Below are positions 1-10,500 of a stretch of DNA of 23,697 nt, piece by piece. Location of the stretch: contig CAICTM010001734.1 in NCBI GenBank assembly GCA_903772945.1, forward strand, positions 1 through 23,697. The letters are read 5' to 3'. Origin of the DNA: Seminavis robusta. Lineage: Eukaryota > Bacillariophyta > Bacillariophyceae > Naviculales > Naviculaceae. Positions within the stretch are counted from its first letter, which is position 1, and every line of letters starts with the position of its first letter. The translations under genes were made by a program, and so were the position numbers. The notes below the pieces were generated by a model. That model was not told where the DNA came from and made no database searches. It was given only the letters and a program-made list of their open reading frames with translations.

Positions 1-466
1 TACCCATGACGTCGTCGAGAGGAAAAGGACCCATTGGTTTCAGGAAATTGACCATGCCTGTCTTCTGCCTTGTCAGATAAGCACGCCTGAGCACTCGTAG
101 GTTCTCTCGAACGGTAGAGGTCTCGCGAGACCAGAAGGCGTCCAAGTTCGCCCGACGGATCATCTCCACCAGGAGCATGTCTCGCTCGTCGTTAGGCCAC
201 GGGTCTCTCCCTTGGATGTTGCGGAAATGGCACAGGTCGCATTGGAAACCAATCATGAATCCATCGCCGGCTCTTGCCTGTAAGAAGCGCTCGCTGTCCC
301 CATCCTTGGCAATCAGTTTCCCGTCGTCATCAACAACATACTTGATTGGGAAAGGGAGCTGTCCAACCGGCCTGTAGCAACCTGGACACCAACAGCGCTT
401 ACAAGGCGCAAAGGGCCCGCGCCTCGCCGAAAAGTTTGCGCAGAAGAGCCCGTTGAACTTGCTCAT
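1..466 (-). CDS. ORF3 of DIRS-like element: zinc-finger protein, probable N-terminus of tyrosine recombinase (partial)
   Basis: Open frame on the minus strand from an ATG at 466-464 to the left window edge, about 155 codons with no stop, so the C-terminal part lies outside. It overlaps the last ~68 nt of ORF2 in the +1 frame, so it may be expressed by frameshifting or by internal initiation. The N-terminal region carries a cysteine cluster (CKRCWCPGCY) and a second pair (QCDLC) about 50 residues later, which looks like zinc binding. It then has a helical-looking charged stretch containing LDAFWSRETSTV. DIRS-type elements place a tyrosine recombinase downstream of RT-RNase H, and the FWSRE-type stretch fits the helical N-terminal part of such enzymes. 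The catalytic R-H-R-Y residues are not in the window, so the recombinase call is inferred from position. Confidence 0.6.
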   Translation of the reverse strand, partial: MSKFNGLFCANFSARRGPFAPCKRCWCPGCYRPVGQLPFPIKYVVDDDGKLIAKDGDSERFLQARAGDGFMIGFQCDLCHFRNIQGRDPWPNDERDMLLVEMIRRANLDAFWSRETSTVRENLRVLRRAYLTRQKTGMVNFLKPMGPFPLDDVMG

Positions 467-3400
467 CAGCTTGCGGCAAGTTGTCACGGCACAGCACCCG
501 GACAAATCGCTCAACCAAACCCTGTCTGGGCTCGAAGCGAGGCCTGTGAACAAGGTATGGCAGGCAGACGAACATTAGTAAGGGCTCGAATTGGCTCTTG
601 ATTGGCCACCAAGCGTCATGTTCGAGCCTGAAGTAAACGTCGGCGGCCTTGCCGAGCTGCTTCCTCCACCTGCCCGTCATCAGCCTGGGAACCACAACAA
701 TATGCAAGGAGTTGGGTCTCTTGTGCCTTGCAATTCGCAATCGCTCCGACACCACATCTGCCGCAGCTGGAGGAGGGAACCATACATGGGCACCGTGTCC
801 TAGCACATTCTCGAACCAATTTTCCGGCGTCAGCAAGGTCGGCTTGGCTCCAGAGACCACATCCCAAAACCATTCGCCAAACGCAGGGGAGCGTTCAATG
901 CATGTCTGGTGTAGGGGCACGAAACTAATCATGTCAACGCCGCGCATGACACCTGTACCGTGGCTGCCTCGTGACAAACCATCAGTGCCCTGAGCTATCA
1001 TCCTCTTGCCGCTTACGTGTACAACGTGCAGGAGTAGACCGAAATGAAGCTCGACCATCCTGAGCCGAAGCACCAAATCCAGCAGCAGTTGGGACTTGGA
1101 GGAGCCTTTCCAGTATGCAGCCTCTGCCGTGGAATTGTCCGTGAACATGAAGAGCTCCGCGTCACGGATGGACCCACTTCTCGCCCTTTCTTCAATGAAC
1201 TCAACCAAATTTGTGAGCTCCTTCCAGTTCGAGGAGGTCTCTTCAACGTCCTTTTCGGTCCACTGGCCGAATTCGAAGTCCACTTGGAGGCTACCCTGCT
1301 GAGCGATGGTTCCAGCGAACGCAGAGCCCGAAGCGTCGCCGAAGCCGTAGAACACGACCGCAGTCCTCAGCGGTCTCACCCGGCGGTGAGGCGGCTTGGG
1401 CGAGCTGCATAGGACAATCAGGCACTTTACATCGCTGATTAATCGTGGTTTGGCTTTGACGAACTTGGGAGCGGCTGGATAGTCCTTCTCAGCGATTGGG
1501 GCCTGCTTGGAGGTCAGCCTCCAACCTCGCAGATCTCGATTGGGACGCCATCCGTCGATCGTGAGATGGAAACCTGTGATAAATGGCACCAACGCCTTGT
1601 AAGTCTGTGCAACGTAATTAAGAAATCCGCGCACCCGTTGCAGTTCGGAGCTCTCCAGGCGGTCTGGGTCGGCGACGATCATCGCTTCCGTGTTCGAGAG
1701 ATGCCACTTGAGTTTCTCCCATTTTTCATCGCTGACCAGAGTGAAAACACCTTTCAGGGTCCGAAGTACACACCCTGCCCAAGCACCTGGATCTGGCCTG
1801 CTGTCTCGCCGTTTTCGAGGAGCATCTTGACATCCCAGCCAGTTGATAGTGCTTGCTGCTTTTCTGCCTGCGCTCCATGACTCCTTGGCGTCAGCTCCAC
1901 ATGGTCTGAGGTCGTCCACGAACGTGAAGACGTCCGCTGCAACTTTGTCTTTGTCGCCTCTGACTTTCGAGACCCACGGCAGATGCGGAGTGTACGACGC
2001 CATGCCGGGCAAGTTCAGCCGAACCTTGTCCCAAGTGAATACGTTGGATTTGTCCGTTCTGTCTCCTCTCATGACTTCTTCCGCAAAGTGCATGGACAGC
2101 ACTGCTTGGTAGGGAGACCAAGTGAGCCCCATGGCGATTCGATTCCATGAAACCACCACGTGCTTGGAGCTGGGCTGAGGTCCGACCTCGCTCAGATCCA
2201 AGTCGTAGGGTGTGAGGTCGACTCCACAGTACGGCCTGAGAGATGGGTGCATCATGAAGTTGAGAAACATCTCCCCGATGTCCACGTCGCACATGTGTGT
2301 ACCGACTTCGACAGCTCTGAGGTGAGTGTCAATCGTGGGCATGGGGAATCCTGGAATGATGATGGCCTTGTTTAATTGACACTTGGTGGCGTCGTACACC
2401 ATCCTGATGTCGTCTTTTCCCTTAGGGACGTGGAAGTACGACATCAGCGATAGGACGTCTTGGTCCTTGTCAAAGTAGCGCCTGCGTAAAACCTTTTGGA
2501 GCTTCGACTCGACCAGCCGCTTGGTTTTCTCATCCTTGTCCGGTTGTTGATACGTCCAATAAGACGGAGGATCGCTAACGAAATGGATGAGCATTCCGTC
2601 CCGCAGCAGGAGTTTGGCTTCAGGAGGCCATCGCCAAAAGAAAGGGCGCGACCCATCTGACCACTCCCACCATGTGCTGCCGCAGCTTCGCCAGATGCAA
2701 TCTTGGGCTGCCAAGTAGTCGAGTCGGAACGCCTTCAAGGAACCAGGGACGCCAAACAGATTGGCGTGCCACTCAACGTGGTGAGCGAGGCCTTGCTCGG
2801 TCCACTGGTATCGCTTTAGATCGCTGTTCCACCGAACACCATGGCAATGGTTGCGACACCGCTTGGGAGTGTACGTCTTCCGCATCCAGGCATGAAAGTC
2901 TTTAAAGAGATTCCATTTCCACCAAAGCAGACACCCCTTTCGGAGAGTGTCTAGTGCTCTCTCCAAGGCTGCCGCTTCCTTCTCGTTCGATGGGGCCCAT
3001 CGAGTTGGGTCAGGAGCGTCAGCAATCAGATGGTGGCGCCAAAGATGAGTGGGCACGGCAGCATCGTCAGATTTTACTGCCTTCCGCTCGCGTTCGTCGA
3101 GAGCCAAGGCCATGGCCATCTCTGATTCATAATCATCATCGTCGAACTCCCCCTGGTGCAGAATGCTATCGGAAATAGTGAGAGGAAAAGAACCCCCCCC
3201 CGCAACAGAAACTCCACCAACAGGAACACCACCAACAGGCAGAACAGGAACGCCACCAGAGGCGCCATCGGCGGAGCAAGTCGAGCCTTTCCAACCACCC
3301 AACGTAAGACCAATGGCAGCACGAAGTACAGCCAAGGGAAAGAAGGCAGGAGGAGGAGGAGAGTCCCCGAAAGGATGGCGTTGGTGTTCGGCCAGATCCA

Positions 3401-3512
3401 AGATGAGCAGGAGCTCATCGTGGGTGATGCAACGAACACCCCAGAACCCCGGCGAGCAAACCGAGATGGAGTCGCGACGTGAGTCCTCAGAGACGGTAGA
3501 CCTGGAAGCCAA
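399..3512 (-). CDS. ORF2 of DIRS-like retrotransposon: reverse transcriptase-RNase H
   Basis: Makes the cDNA copy of the element RNA. The frame opens after a TGA at 3539-3537. The 1037-residue length assumes a TTG at 3512, and the first ATG is at 3119 (about 906 aa), so the true start is uncertain. RT motifs are visible: motif A CDVDIGEMF (near residue 410), motif B region IAMGLTWSP, and the catalytic box TFVDDL (near residue 530; FVDD where many RTs have YxDD). The RNase H domain follows with GFGDASGS (near 724), NWKELTNLVEF, FTDNSTAE and GTDGLSRG, matching the D-E-D-D acidic set. The RNase H style and the absence of an integrase point to the DIRS/tyrosine-recombinase order and away from Ty3 or copia. 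The stop is TAA at 401-399, inside the start of ORF3. The frame is intact over RT and RNase H, so the copy may be young. Confidence 0.85.
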   Translation of the reverse strand: MASRSTVSEDSRRDSISVCSPGFWGVRCITHDELLLILDLAEHQRHPFGDSPPPPAFFPLAVLRAAIGLTLGGWKGSTCSADGASGGVPVLPVGGVPVGGVSVAGGGSFPLTISDSILHQGEFDDDDYESEMAMALALDERERKAVKSDDAAVPTHLWRHHLIADAPDPTRWAPSNEKEAAALERALDTLRKGCLLWWKWNLFKDFHAWMRKTYTPKRCRNHCHGVRWNSDLKRYQWTEQGLAHHVEWHANLFGVPGSLKAFRLDYLAAQDCIWRSCGSTWWEWSDGSRPFFWRWPPEAKLLLRDGMLIHFVSDPPSYWTYQQPDKDEKTKRLVESKLQKVLRRRYFDKDQDVLSLMSYFHVPKGKDDIRMVYDATKCQLNKAIIIPGFPMPTIDTHLRAVEVGTHMCDVDIGEMFLNFMMHPSLRPYCGVDLTPYDLDLSEVGPQPSSKHVVVSWNRIAMGLTWSPYQAVLSMHFAEEVMRGDRTDKSNVFTWDKVRLNLPGMASYTPHLPWVSKVRGDKDKVAADVFTFVDDLRPCGADAKESWSAGRKAASTINWLGCQDAPRKRRDSRPDPGAWAGCVLRTLKGVFTLVSDEKWEKLKWHLSNTEAMIVADPDRLESSELQRVRGFLNYVAQTYKALVPFITGFHLTIDGWRPNRDLRGWRLTSKQAPIAEKDYPAAPKFVKAKPRLISDVKCLIVLCSSPKPPHRRVRPLRTAVVFYGFGDASGSAFAGTIAQQGSLQVDFEFGQWTEKDVEETSSNWKELTNLVEFIEERARSGSIRDAELFMFTDNSTAEAAYWKGSSKSQLLLDLVLRLRMVELHFGLLLHVVHVSGKRMIAQGTDGLSRGSHGTGVMRGVDMISFVPLHQTCIERSPAFGEWFWDVVSGAKPTLLTPENWFENVLGHGAHVWFPPPAAADVVSERLRIARHKRPNSLHIVVVPRLMTGRWRKQLGKAADVYFRLEHDAWWPIKSQFEPLLMFVCLPYLVHRPRFEPRQGLVERFVRVLCRDNLPQADEQVQRALLRKLFGEARALCAL

Positions 3513-3617
3513 CCGCGACCGTGGTACACGGGTGACTCAGGAGGCCAAGGAGGGGCCATGGCCAGCATGACAACGGCAGGGGCATCCAGGAAGGCTGCCA
3601 CCGGCTTGATGACTCGA

Positions 3618-4259
3618 TCAGTGCAAGGAGTGCCATACGACAGGACAGTCCCAAGGTCGCGGGCAACAGCTGAACAATGAGTCCCCAAGGTCAGCAGAGT
3701 GGCTCAACACGGTGAAGCGGTGTCCAAAGTCAGTGACGCCTCCCAAGGCCGAATGCTTGAGATCCAGACGCTGGAGATGCCACGAAGAAGGAGGAGACCG
3801 AAAACCACCAGAGGAGCAGATGACGTCGATCCCACGAGAACCCAGAGCTCGAACGGTGGAAGCCAAGAGGCGAACGTTTGTAAACAAGATGGAACCAACA
3901 GGGTGTCCAACTGTGCTGGCGATGCCCGTCCAAGGAAGAACAGGCCAATCGGTGCATTGCTGGAAGGGTTGCAGATTCGACGCCTTGCAGAAACAGACGA
4001 CAGTACCGAAGGAGTCTAGACCGTCGAAAGCAACCAACCAATCTGGATTGTCAGCACCAATGAGAATCCACGCGACCAAGGAGGACCCCGTTGGCAGCTT
4101 GGTTCCGGAAGTGATGCCGCGCAAGGAGCTGCGTGGAGATGGGCCGGTGGGAGGAGGTGCATCCAAGCTGGGCATGGAGGGAGGTGGCTCAGGCTCAGGA
4201 AGAGACTCGGGTGGATCCGAATGGGAACGCAACCCGAGCTCCGGGGCCCTGCCGACGAC
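3618..4259 (-). other. Open frame between ORF1 and ORF2, same frame as both, unrecognised
   Basis: Directly after the ORF1 TGA (4262-4260) the same frame stays open for about 213 codons to a TGA at 3620-3618. A further 26 codons lead to a TGA at 3539-3537, and then ORF2 begins. The segment has no ATG near its start. It begins with a Pro/Ser/Glu-rich linker, followed by more globular-looking sequence (WILIGADNPDWLVAFDG, then GSILFTNVRLL). I recognise no protease or other domain: there is no DTG/DSG retropepsin motif. It may be a readthrough extension of ORF1, the N-terminal part of a longer pol, or non-coding spacer. An overlapping frame (3688-3074) is also open, so coding in this frame is not established. 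Confidence 0.3.
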
Positions 4260-6734
4260 TCACTTCTTCTTCTCCAGCGAGGCAACCCGGTTGCCCATGG
4301 TCTGCTTTAGCTGGGTGAATTCAGCGGACAGAGTAGCGAATTTCTTGTCGACAGATGAGATTCCCTTGGCGGCGTCCTCAGCTTTGACCCGGACATCGGC
4401 AAGCTGAGACGGATCGACGCGGTTCTTCATGATGAAATTGGACATGGCCGTGACGGAGACGTGATGAGCCTTGAAATCAGCTTCAATGATTTCGTTGATA
4501 CGCTGGTGTACCTGCAAGGACGCCCAAATGATTCGAGCTTTGGTTTCAGGCAAGTGGAAGTCCTGGAGCTGGGCGACGCTGGCTCGTGGGTGTGCCAGAT
4601 GGTCAAGGATGCACCGTGTGAGGTAGCCCAGAAAGGTCCAGGCGGTAGCCTCGTCGTAGCAGCATTGGAGGACCAGCTCCTCCTTCCGGTTGCCAAGCAT
4701 CGCAACCAGATCATTGATCTGATTGCGCGTCTCGTTGAGTAAATGGCGTGCGAGATCAGCACCGAGACCGCGTCCGGAGATGGTACCACGAACTGAGCGA
4801 GTCAGTCTAGTGTACTTCTTGGGCAGGTCGTTCCGGACGCACGTTGACTGCGTGCCGCTGAACTGAGAGAATGTCTTGAGGCGATGACCAAAGCCTTCTT
4901 CAGGATCGACCGCCACCTTGGCGCTCTCAGATTTCCCAAAGAGATAGAGGGGAGTCGGGTGTTGCATGGTCGACATGAAGTCTACCTCTAGCCTGGTGGC
5001 TTTGATGCCATTGGATGACCGGGTCTTGTCAGCGAAGGCTTTGCCGTCTGAGTAATCGTCCTGGCACATGCAGATGGCAGAGAAGATGTCCATGAAACCG
5101 GCTACCGATACCAACTCCAGTTCTTCGTGACCGATACTTGAGTGCACATCATCAGCCGACGCAAATGTGAATTCCCCGAAGGAGTACGTGTTGGTTCCCA
5201 GGAGCTTCTTGGAGACGTCGGCTTGCATGGACTCCAGTCGATCCAGGCGGTTTTGAGTGTTGGCTGGGAGAGAATCGATCGCCTGGCTCATAACTGCATT
5301 GCTGTTGCCAAGGTCGGCAATCAGTAGCTTGAGTTCTTTCAGTTCGTCACGCACTTCCGCCTTGAACCTTGAATCAGTGGGTACCTTGACAGTTGAGACT
5401 GGGGTCTGATGGACGCCAAGTATAGCTGAAAGTCCCGGAGTGAGGGTAGACGTTTGGCTGCCGACAGACCCAAAATCTTCCACTCCAGTTTCCACCTCCT
5501 TCATGCGTCCTTGGAGATCGGCTATCAACTTCCCGTGGATCTGTGCTACCTGAACCAAACTGGAGTCGAGGCGGTCAATCTTCTTGGTTCCCATACTAGC
5601 TTTCTGCTGCCAAGACTTGACGCCTTCCTCGACGACCTTGACCCGAGAATGGATGTCAGAATGAGATGACCAAAGGTCGGGTCCAATGTCTTCCCAATCG
5701 TCTCCTTGGTAGGAGCCTATCTTGGAGTCTACTAGGTGCAAACTGGAAGTGACGTCTTCAATCATCTTCAATTGCTTCTCGTCGTGGGACCGAAACTGAC
5801 CCACCAAGTCACCCAGGCCAGCAAGACGTGATTCCTGTTCCTTGAGCACAGAAAGCACTGCCTCGAACATCTGCTTCGACTCCTCAGTGACCAGTACGGC
5901 TGCCTTGGCTCGGAGGTCGTGAATGGAGTGCTCAGGTTTGGTAGCAAACAGTATGCGCTGGGCTTCAGATTGACGCTCCATCTTCACTCGCTGGGCTTGA
6001 GCTTCGAAGCTGACCTTTCGGGGAGTGAGCACGTGCTTAATCGCTTCTGCAAACGATTCGAGTGTCTCTTGGTCCTTGGGCGAAGGTGAAGCGCCTCCTG
6101 CCCAATTGACTGAGCCTTTCGATTTGGCTTCCTGGGCATCGGCCAGACGGCTTCTGAACACCATGCGTAAGTGCTCGAGCGGATGGGGTCGGCCAAGGAG
6201 TGAATCCAATTCGCCAGACCGAACGTTGACCATGATTGCGGGCATGCTGGGCGACAAAAGTCCATAGGTCCCAATCTTGGTCTTGTTCTTTCCAACTGAC
6301 TTGGTAAGCGGTATGATGTAGAGGTTTCCCTCTTGCAAAGCCACTTTGCTCTCATGCGCGGCAATGGTGCAGTCTTCCTTGAAACAGAACTTCTGACCGG
6401 CAGGTGAACCGATGACGCCGCAACAGTACAGATTCAACATATCCGGACGAACGACAACAACTCGAGCTTGGACACCAGTCTTACCTGCTTCCTCACCATC
6501 GCCAGAAATGCCACCGGCGACGGTTGGGTTTGCGCCCTCACCAACATTGGAACGAGTTCCCTCGATATTCGTATCGGTTGGAGAACCGACACTCGCTTTG
6601 CTCTTCGCTGAAGGGGTACGGGTGCCTTTCTCTGGCGAGAGGTCAAGACTCCCATGAAGCAGACTCTGCAGCAAATCGGCCGAGTCGTCTGTCTCATTTC
6701 CGTCCCCCTTGAAGGACTTGGAGTCTTCAGTCAT
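4260..6734 (-). CDS. ORF1 of DIRS-like retrotransposon: gag-like structural protein
   Basis: An 824-aa protein starting at ATG 6734-6732, the first ORF of the element by position. Residues 1-100 are low-complexity, rich in Asp, Gly, Ser and Thr, and probably disordered. Residues ~103-127 contain a Cys/His cluster (YCCG, then FCFKEDC, then a His four residues after the last Cys) that could bind zinc. Residues ~280-520 are rich in charged and Leu residues with heptad-like spacing, suggesting coiled coil and self-association. The C-terminus ends in a Lys-rich tail (EKKK). I see no enzymatic motif. Assignment as the nucleic-acid-binding, particle-forming protein rests on its place upstream of RT and on this layout, since gag-like proteins of this order diverge too far to recognise by eye. 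It shares its frame with ORF2. Confidence 0.6.
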   Translation of the reverse strand: MTEDSKSFKGDGNETDDSADLLQSLLHGSLDLSPEKGTRTPSAKSKASVGSPTDTNIEGTRSNVGEGANPTVAGGISGDGEEAGKTGVQARVVVVRPDMLNLYCCGVIGSPAGQKFCFKEDCTIAAHESKVALQEGNLYIIPLTKSVGKNKTKIGTYGLLSPSMPAIMVNVRSGELDSLLGRPHPLEHLRMVFRSRLADAQEAKSKGSVNWAGGASPSPKDQETLESFAEAIKHVLTPRKVSFEAQAQRVKMERQSEAQRILFATKPEHSIHDLRAKAAVLVTEESKQMFEAVLSVLKEQESRLAGLGDLVGQFRSHDEKQLKMIEDVTSSLHLVDSKIGSYQGDDWEDIGPDLWSSHSDIHSRVKVVEEGVKSWQQKASMGTKKIDRLDSSLVQVAQIHGKLIADLQGRMKEVETGVEDFGSVGSQTSTLTPGLSAILGVHQTPVSTVKVPTDSRFKAEVRDELKELKLLIADLGNSNAVMSQAIDSLPANTQNRLDRLESMQADVSKKLLGTNTYSFGEFTFASADDVHSSIGHEELELVSVAGFMDIFSAICMCQDDYSDGKAFADKTRSSNGIKATRLEVDFMSTMQHPTPLYLFGKSESAKVAVDPEEGFGHRLKTFSQFSGTQSTCVRNDLPKKYTRLTRSVRGTISGRGLGADLARHLLNETRNQINDLVAMLGNRKEELVLQCCYDEATAWTFLGYLTRCILDHLAHPRASVAQLQDFHLPETKARIIWASLQVHQRINEIIEADFKAHHVSVTAMSNFIMKNRVDPSQLADVRVKAEDAAKGISSVDKKFATLSAEFTQLKQTMGNRVASLEKKK

Positions 6735-7596
6735 ATTCAGATAGTAACGATATAAACGCTAGTAAACAAAAAGAGACTGGTGGACACCTACTAACGCAAC
6801 GACAGAGGCCCTGAGCGGTAACTCAGACTGTATTAGAACCAAGGGAATTGTGTACTCCTGGCCATACACACAAGCCACAGCGCCTGACGAGCAAAAAATG
6901 AGAACAAAGACTGGGTGAGTCTGGCGAGAGAGGCTGGCGTGGTGATTTTACGCAGAGGACAACTTACCAAGGAACGGAAACGTGATTGATTTTCCAAGAC
7001 CCGCTGAGATCCCTGCATCCACCCAACATCATCGCAGCAAGAGGCTGTGCAGTATGATCCAAAAGCAAAGAGAAACTTGGGCAGAGACAGATGGCGAATG
7101 GGACAGAGGGTACCAGCGCACCTCGCACATCAATAGGAGACAGCATCAACAGCAGAAACAGCAACAAAGATAGCATCAAAGCGCCACAGAGAGGGCCATG
7201 GTGTTGGTTGGAGGATTCAGAGAAATGAAAAAATGAATCAGCGAGGGTCTACTTCCCACGAAAACTCGAAATCATGGCGCCAGAGTCGGCACTCCTTCTT
7301 CTTTCGAATGTTCTGGCTATGCGTCTGACATGTGCACAGCCAGCGACTCCAGCAGCATGCTGCCTCTCCAATTCGCAACTCACAATTTTGAGTCTCCTGA
7401 AGAAAATTCGAAGCTGGAAATGGATGGAATACCTACCCAAAAGGGGTGTTTGCGACTCTGAAAGTGGATTTTGGAGTTGGCGATTTTCGACTTGCTGTTA
7501 GTTGCAATAGACGTACTAATCATTTAAGACGTAGTTATTGGCATTGTGCTCGCAGAATCCTTTTTTAGTGATTAGTTTGGCGAAGATATCGCCACC
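6735..7596. other. Intergenic: leader of DIRS-like element and upstream region of MULE gene
   Basis: 862 bp between two divergently read elements. It must hold the 5' untranslated region and promoter of the DIRS-like element (minus) and the upstream region of the transposase gene (plus). There is a CAG/CAACAG-rich stretch near 7138-7170. I saw no convincing coding frame and no clear terminal inverted repeat for either element. Confidence 0.4.
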
Positions 7597-10500
7597 ATGT
7601 CATGGCGACGACCGCCCCCACAGTATAACCAGCTGAACATCACCTCGCAGAATGGTTCGCAGAATGCATCGCAGAATGCATCGCAGAATGCATTGCAGAA
7701 CAGCACAAACCAACGCAGAGTTACCAGAGCGTATCATCCAAGCACTTACTGGCATTTGTATCACCAGCACCATGGATTTCCCCAATATCAAGCACCGGTC
7801 CCACCACCATATCCGCCCTACCCCTACGCATCTTACTACCCTAACCATGCATCAATGCCTCGGCACCCAGCACCAGTGACAAATGTTGATTTCAGACCAC
7901 CAAGACAAGCTCCTTTGCCCAGGACATCGCAAACGTCCCAAGGTCCAATTGCAGCAGCGCCAACGGGAGACTACGTAGAAGATCCTACCTGCGACCCATG
8001 TTCCACAAAGGAACAGGCCAAGTCTCAACTTATAGACAAGTACGGTGGATTCATTGACATAAGAGGTGTCAGCAAGCAGTGCTTGAAGCCTGACGGTACC
8101 TTCCAGTTGAAGAATGGGACCAAAGTGTTCAAGTACTGTTGCCGTGTCGGAGACAAGGATGATCCAGACAAACCAAAATGCCTATGGAGAGCTCAGATCA
8201 GAGATTACGGCGAATTGTCACTATCTTCTCACCGGTACAGGAATTTCACAAGACCTGGGAACACCAATCACAATCATGACATGCAAAAGAATCCCGATAA
8301 CTGCAAAGACCAGTATGGAATAGCTCCAGCATTGATGCCTATTGTCATGAAATTCGTGGCTGATGAGACACTACGTGGTCGCTCCATTCTTCGGGTCACT
8401 GCTGAAGAGGTCATGAAGCGAGTGCAAACCGTGGTTAGGAGTGATGTGGCCTATTTGGATCACAGACATCATGTCGTTGATCGTGAGCCTCGAGAACACC
8501 TCACACGTCAACTGCGAAACTATATAGCCAATCGACGTGAATCCTTTGTCAAGGAGAGACTGTTTGGCAATTCGGACTTACGGAGTAATGACGTGCTCAT
8601 GAGGGTCATATCACACTGGAGATTGGTGCTGCCAACTACGTACAGCCCCAGATGCGACTACAGAAGTGCCGATGAGCTTGCCACCGCTATTGGAGTGCCC
8701 TTCATAAACAACAAGTCAGGTTCCGAACACATGTACACGATGGACTTGGGTGGAGGTGGTATTGTGAGACGATACCGAGAAACAGTCATGAAACACGAGG
8801 ACGTGCCACAGCAAGATCTGGACGAAAGGATCGAAGGTGCTTTTATTATCTTCTCACCTACTGGCTTGTTCCAACTCATGCATCTTGCTTTGAGAAGAAA
8901 AGGCACAAGGCAACTCTGTTGTGATGGGACGGGTGGGATGATTCGAGATAAGAGTTGTCTCATTACAGTGGGTAGTGTGTCAGTGAAACTACGAACAACT
9001 GAGCAAGAGGTCACCAGCTCTTTCAGACCAATCCTGTATCTTCGAGCTGGAGGGGAGCGATTTCATCCATATTGTCTTGCCCTCTATGCCATGCGCGATC
9101 TCTGCTTCCGCTGTTTCGGTGTTGAGTTCTGTATCGATTGGGGCACATCTGATGATGCCGATACCTTCGTATCGGCTCATGTCTTCTTCAAGAAACATCC
9201 AAGACTCTGTGACGGAACAGCAGCATGCCAAAGCATTATGGAAAGACAGCAAGAGGAAGACACAGCTGACACTGAGTCGATTCCTGATCCACACTACGTA
9301 CCACTAACTCAAGTCCAAGACGATCGCGACCCTTGCAGTGATCAAAACAGCGAACACACCGGAAGCGATGACGATGACTGCATACAAGGAGAGGCTGTTT
9401 TGAATTGCTTTTTCCATGTCGTCCATGCATTCGCACAGAAGAAGAGCTACGTGAAGAAGATTAAAAACAAGGACTTCGGAGCTCCCAAGGGAACTGCTTA
9501 CAGACACGTCGTGAACATCGCGAGCACGAAGACAGTGGAGCAACGGCAAACCATCACCGAACTGTACCTCCAAGACTGGAGCAAAAACAGAGGTGAAAAG
9601 GCAGCAGCTGATCACCTGAGAAAGGAATATTGCTGCTTTCCCAAATGGAATTGGAACTATGCATGTAGCGGTGAGGTTGGTGTCTATCCATCGAATTGTC
9701 CCAATGAGAGTTTCAACAGACATGGTATCAAGAGTGTGGCAACAGATTGCTCCAAGAATGCTACCTTAGCGTCCTTTCTTGTGCACACAGCTCCACGATT
9801 GCTGCAAGAAGATTCGCACAACAGGAGCGACCCATGTACTATCGAAATACCCAAGACATCGTCCGTGCTTGCTGTTGGACTGACTGGGTTTTTGCAAGAT
9901 GGAATCGATGTCGTCGAGCTCGGTCGAGATGAGTTCGGTCATCCAGCCAGCTGGCTGGCTAACATCAGGTACAAGATTGGTGTGCCAATAGACCGATCGC
10001 GCATTAGACTGATACAAGCATCACTCGATGGTGACCAGGGACCATTCACGAAAAAGCTACTGGAACAAGGCAAGTCGGTAAGAGAAGATCAAGTCGCCGA
10101 TGCAATGATTCGAACAACACGTACTGTCTGCCACCTGCAATGGAAGCAAGGCAATATAGTTGGCGATTGCGAAGACTGCATAAAACATCTTGGCTATTCC
10201 TGTCCAGGCGCAATCTTTCTACGGAGCAAGCATGGACTTTTACACACAACGTTGGAAGTATTACGGAAGTCTGATGCGAATTCACGAGGCGACGCAGCTA
10301 AGGCAGTTGCCCGTGGAAACAACAAACGAATGTACGAGAGTGGTTTGTGCAGCTCCAAGAAGAGGAGGTGTAAATCCAAAATGATAGAGTCATTCGATGC
10401 CTATCTTGGAACGTTGAACGGGCAACAACTTATGCGTCTGGTACACTATTTGCAGTTGCTTCCTCGAAATGGCGAACAGAAACAGTTCGAATCGCAGACA

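Larger units (their letters stand above)
1..6740 (-). mobile_element. DIRS-like (tyrosine-recombinase) retrotransposon, left-truncated by window
   Basis: Three minus-strand ORFs in the order gag-like, RT-RNase H, zinc-finger/probable recombinase, with the last two overlapping. No integrase or aspartic protease motif was seen. The right (5') terminus is not resolved: no inverted terminal repeat or split direct repeat was identified by eye in 6735-7596, and the other end lies outside the window. The coordinates therefore cover the coding part and not the true ends. Confidence 0.7.

Noticed and set aside
3074..3688. 204-aa minus-strand frame overlapping the start of ORF2
   Set aside because: Its second half is a hydrophobic other-frame reading of the ORF2 repeat region. 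The first half might belong to a frameshifted pol, but this cannot be shown.
3699..4407. 231-aa and 106-aa plus-strand frames opposite the ORF1-ORF2 spacer
   Set aside because: The longer one starts with GTG and both are opposite the retrotransposon spacer with no domain, so they were taken as shadows.
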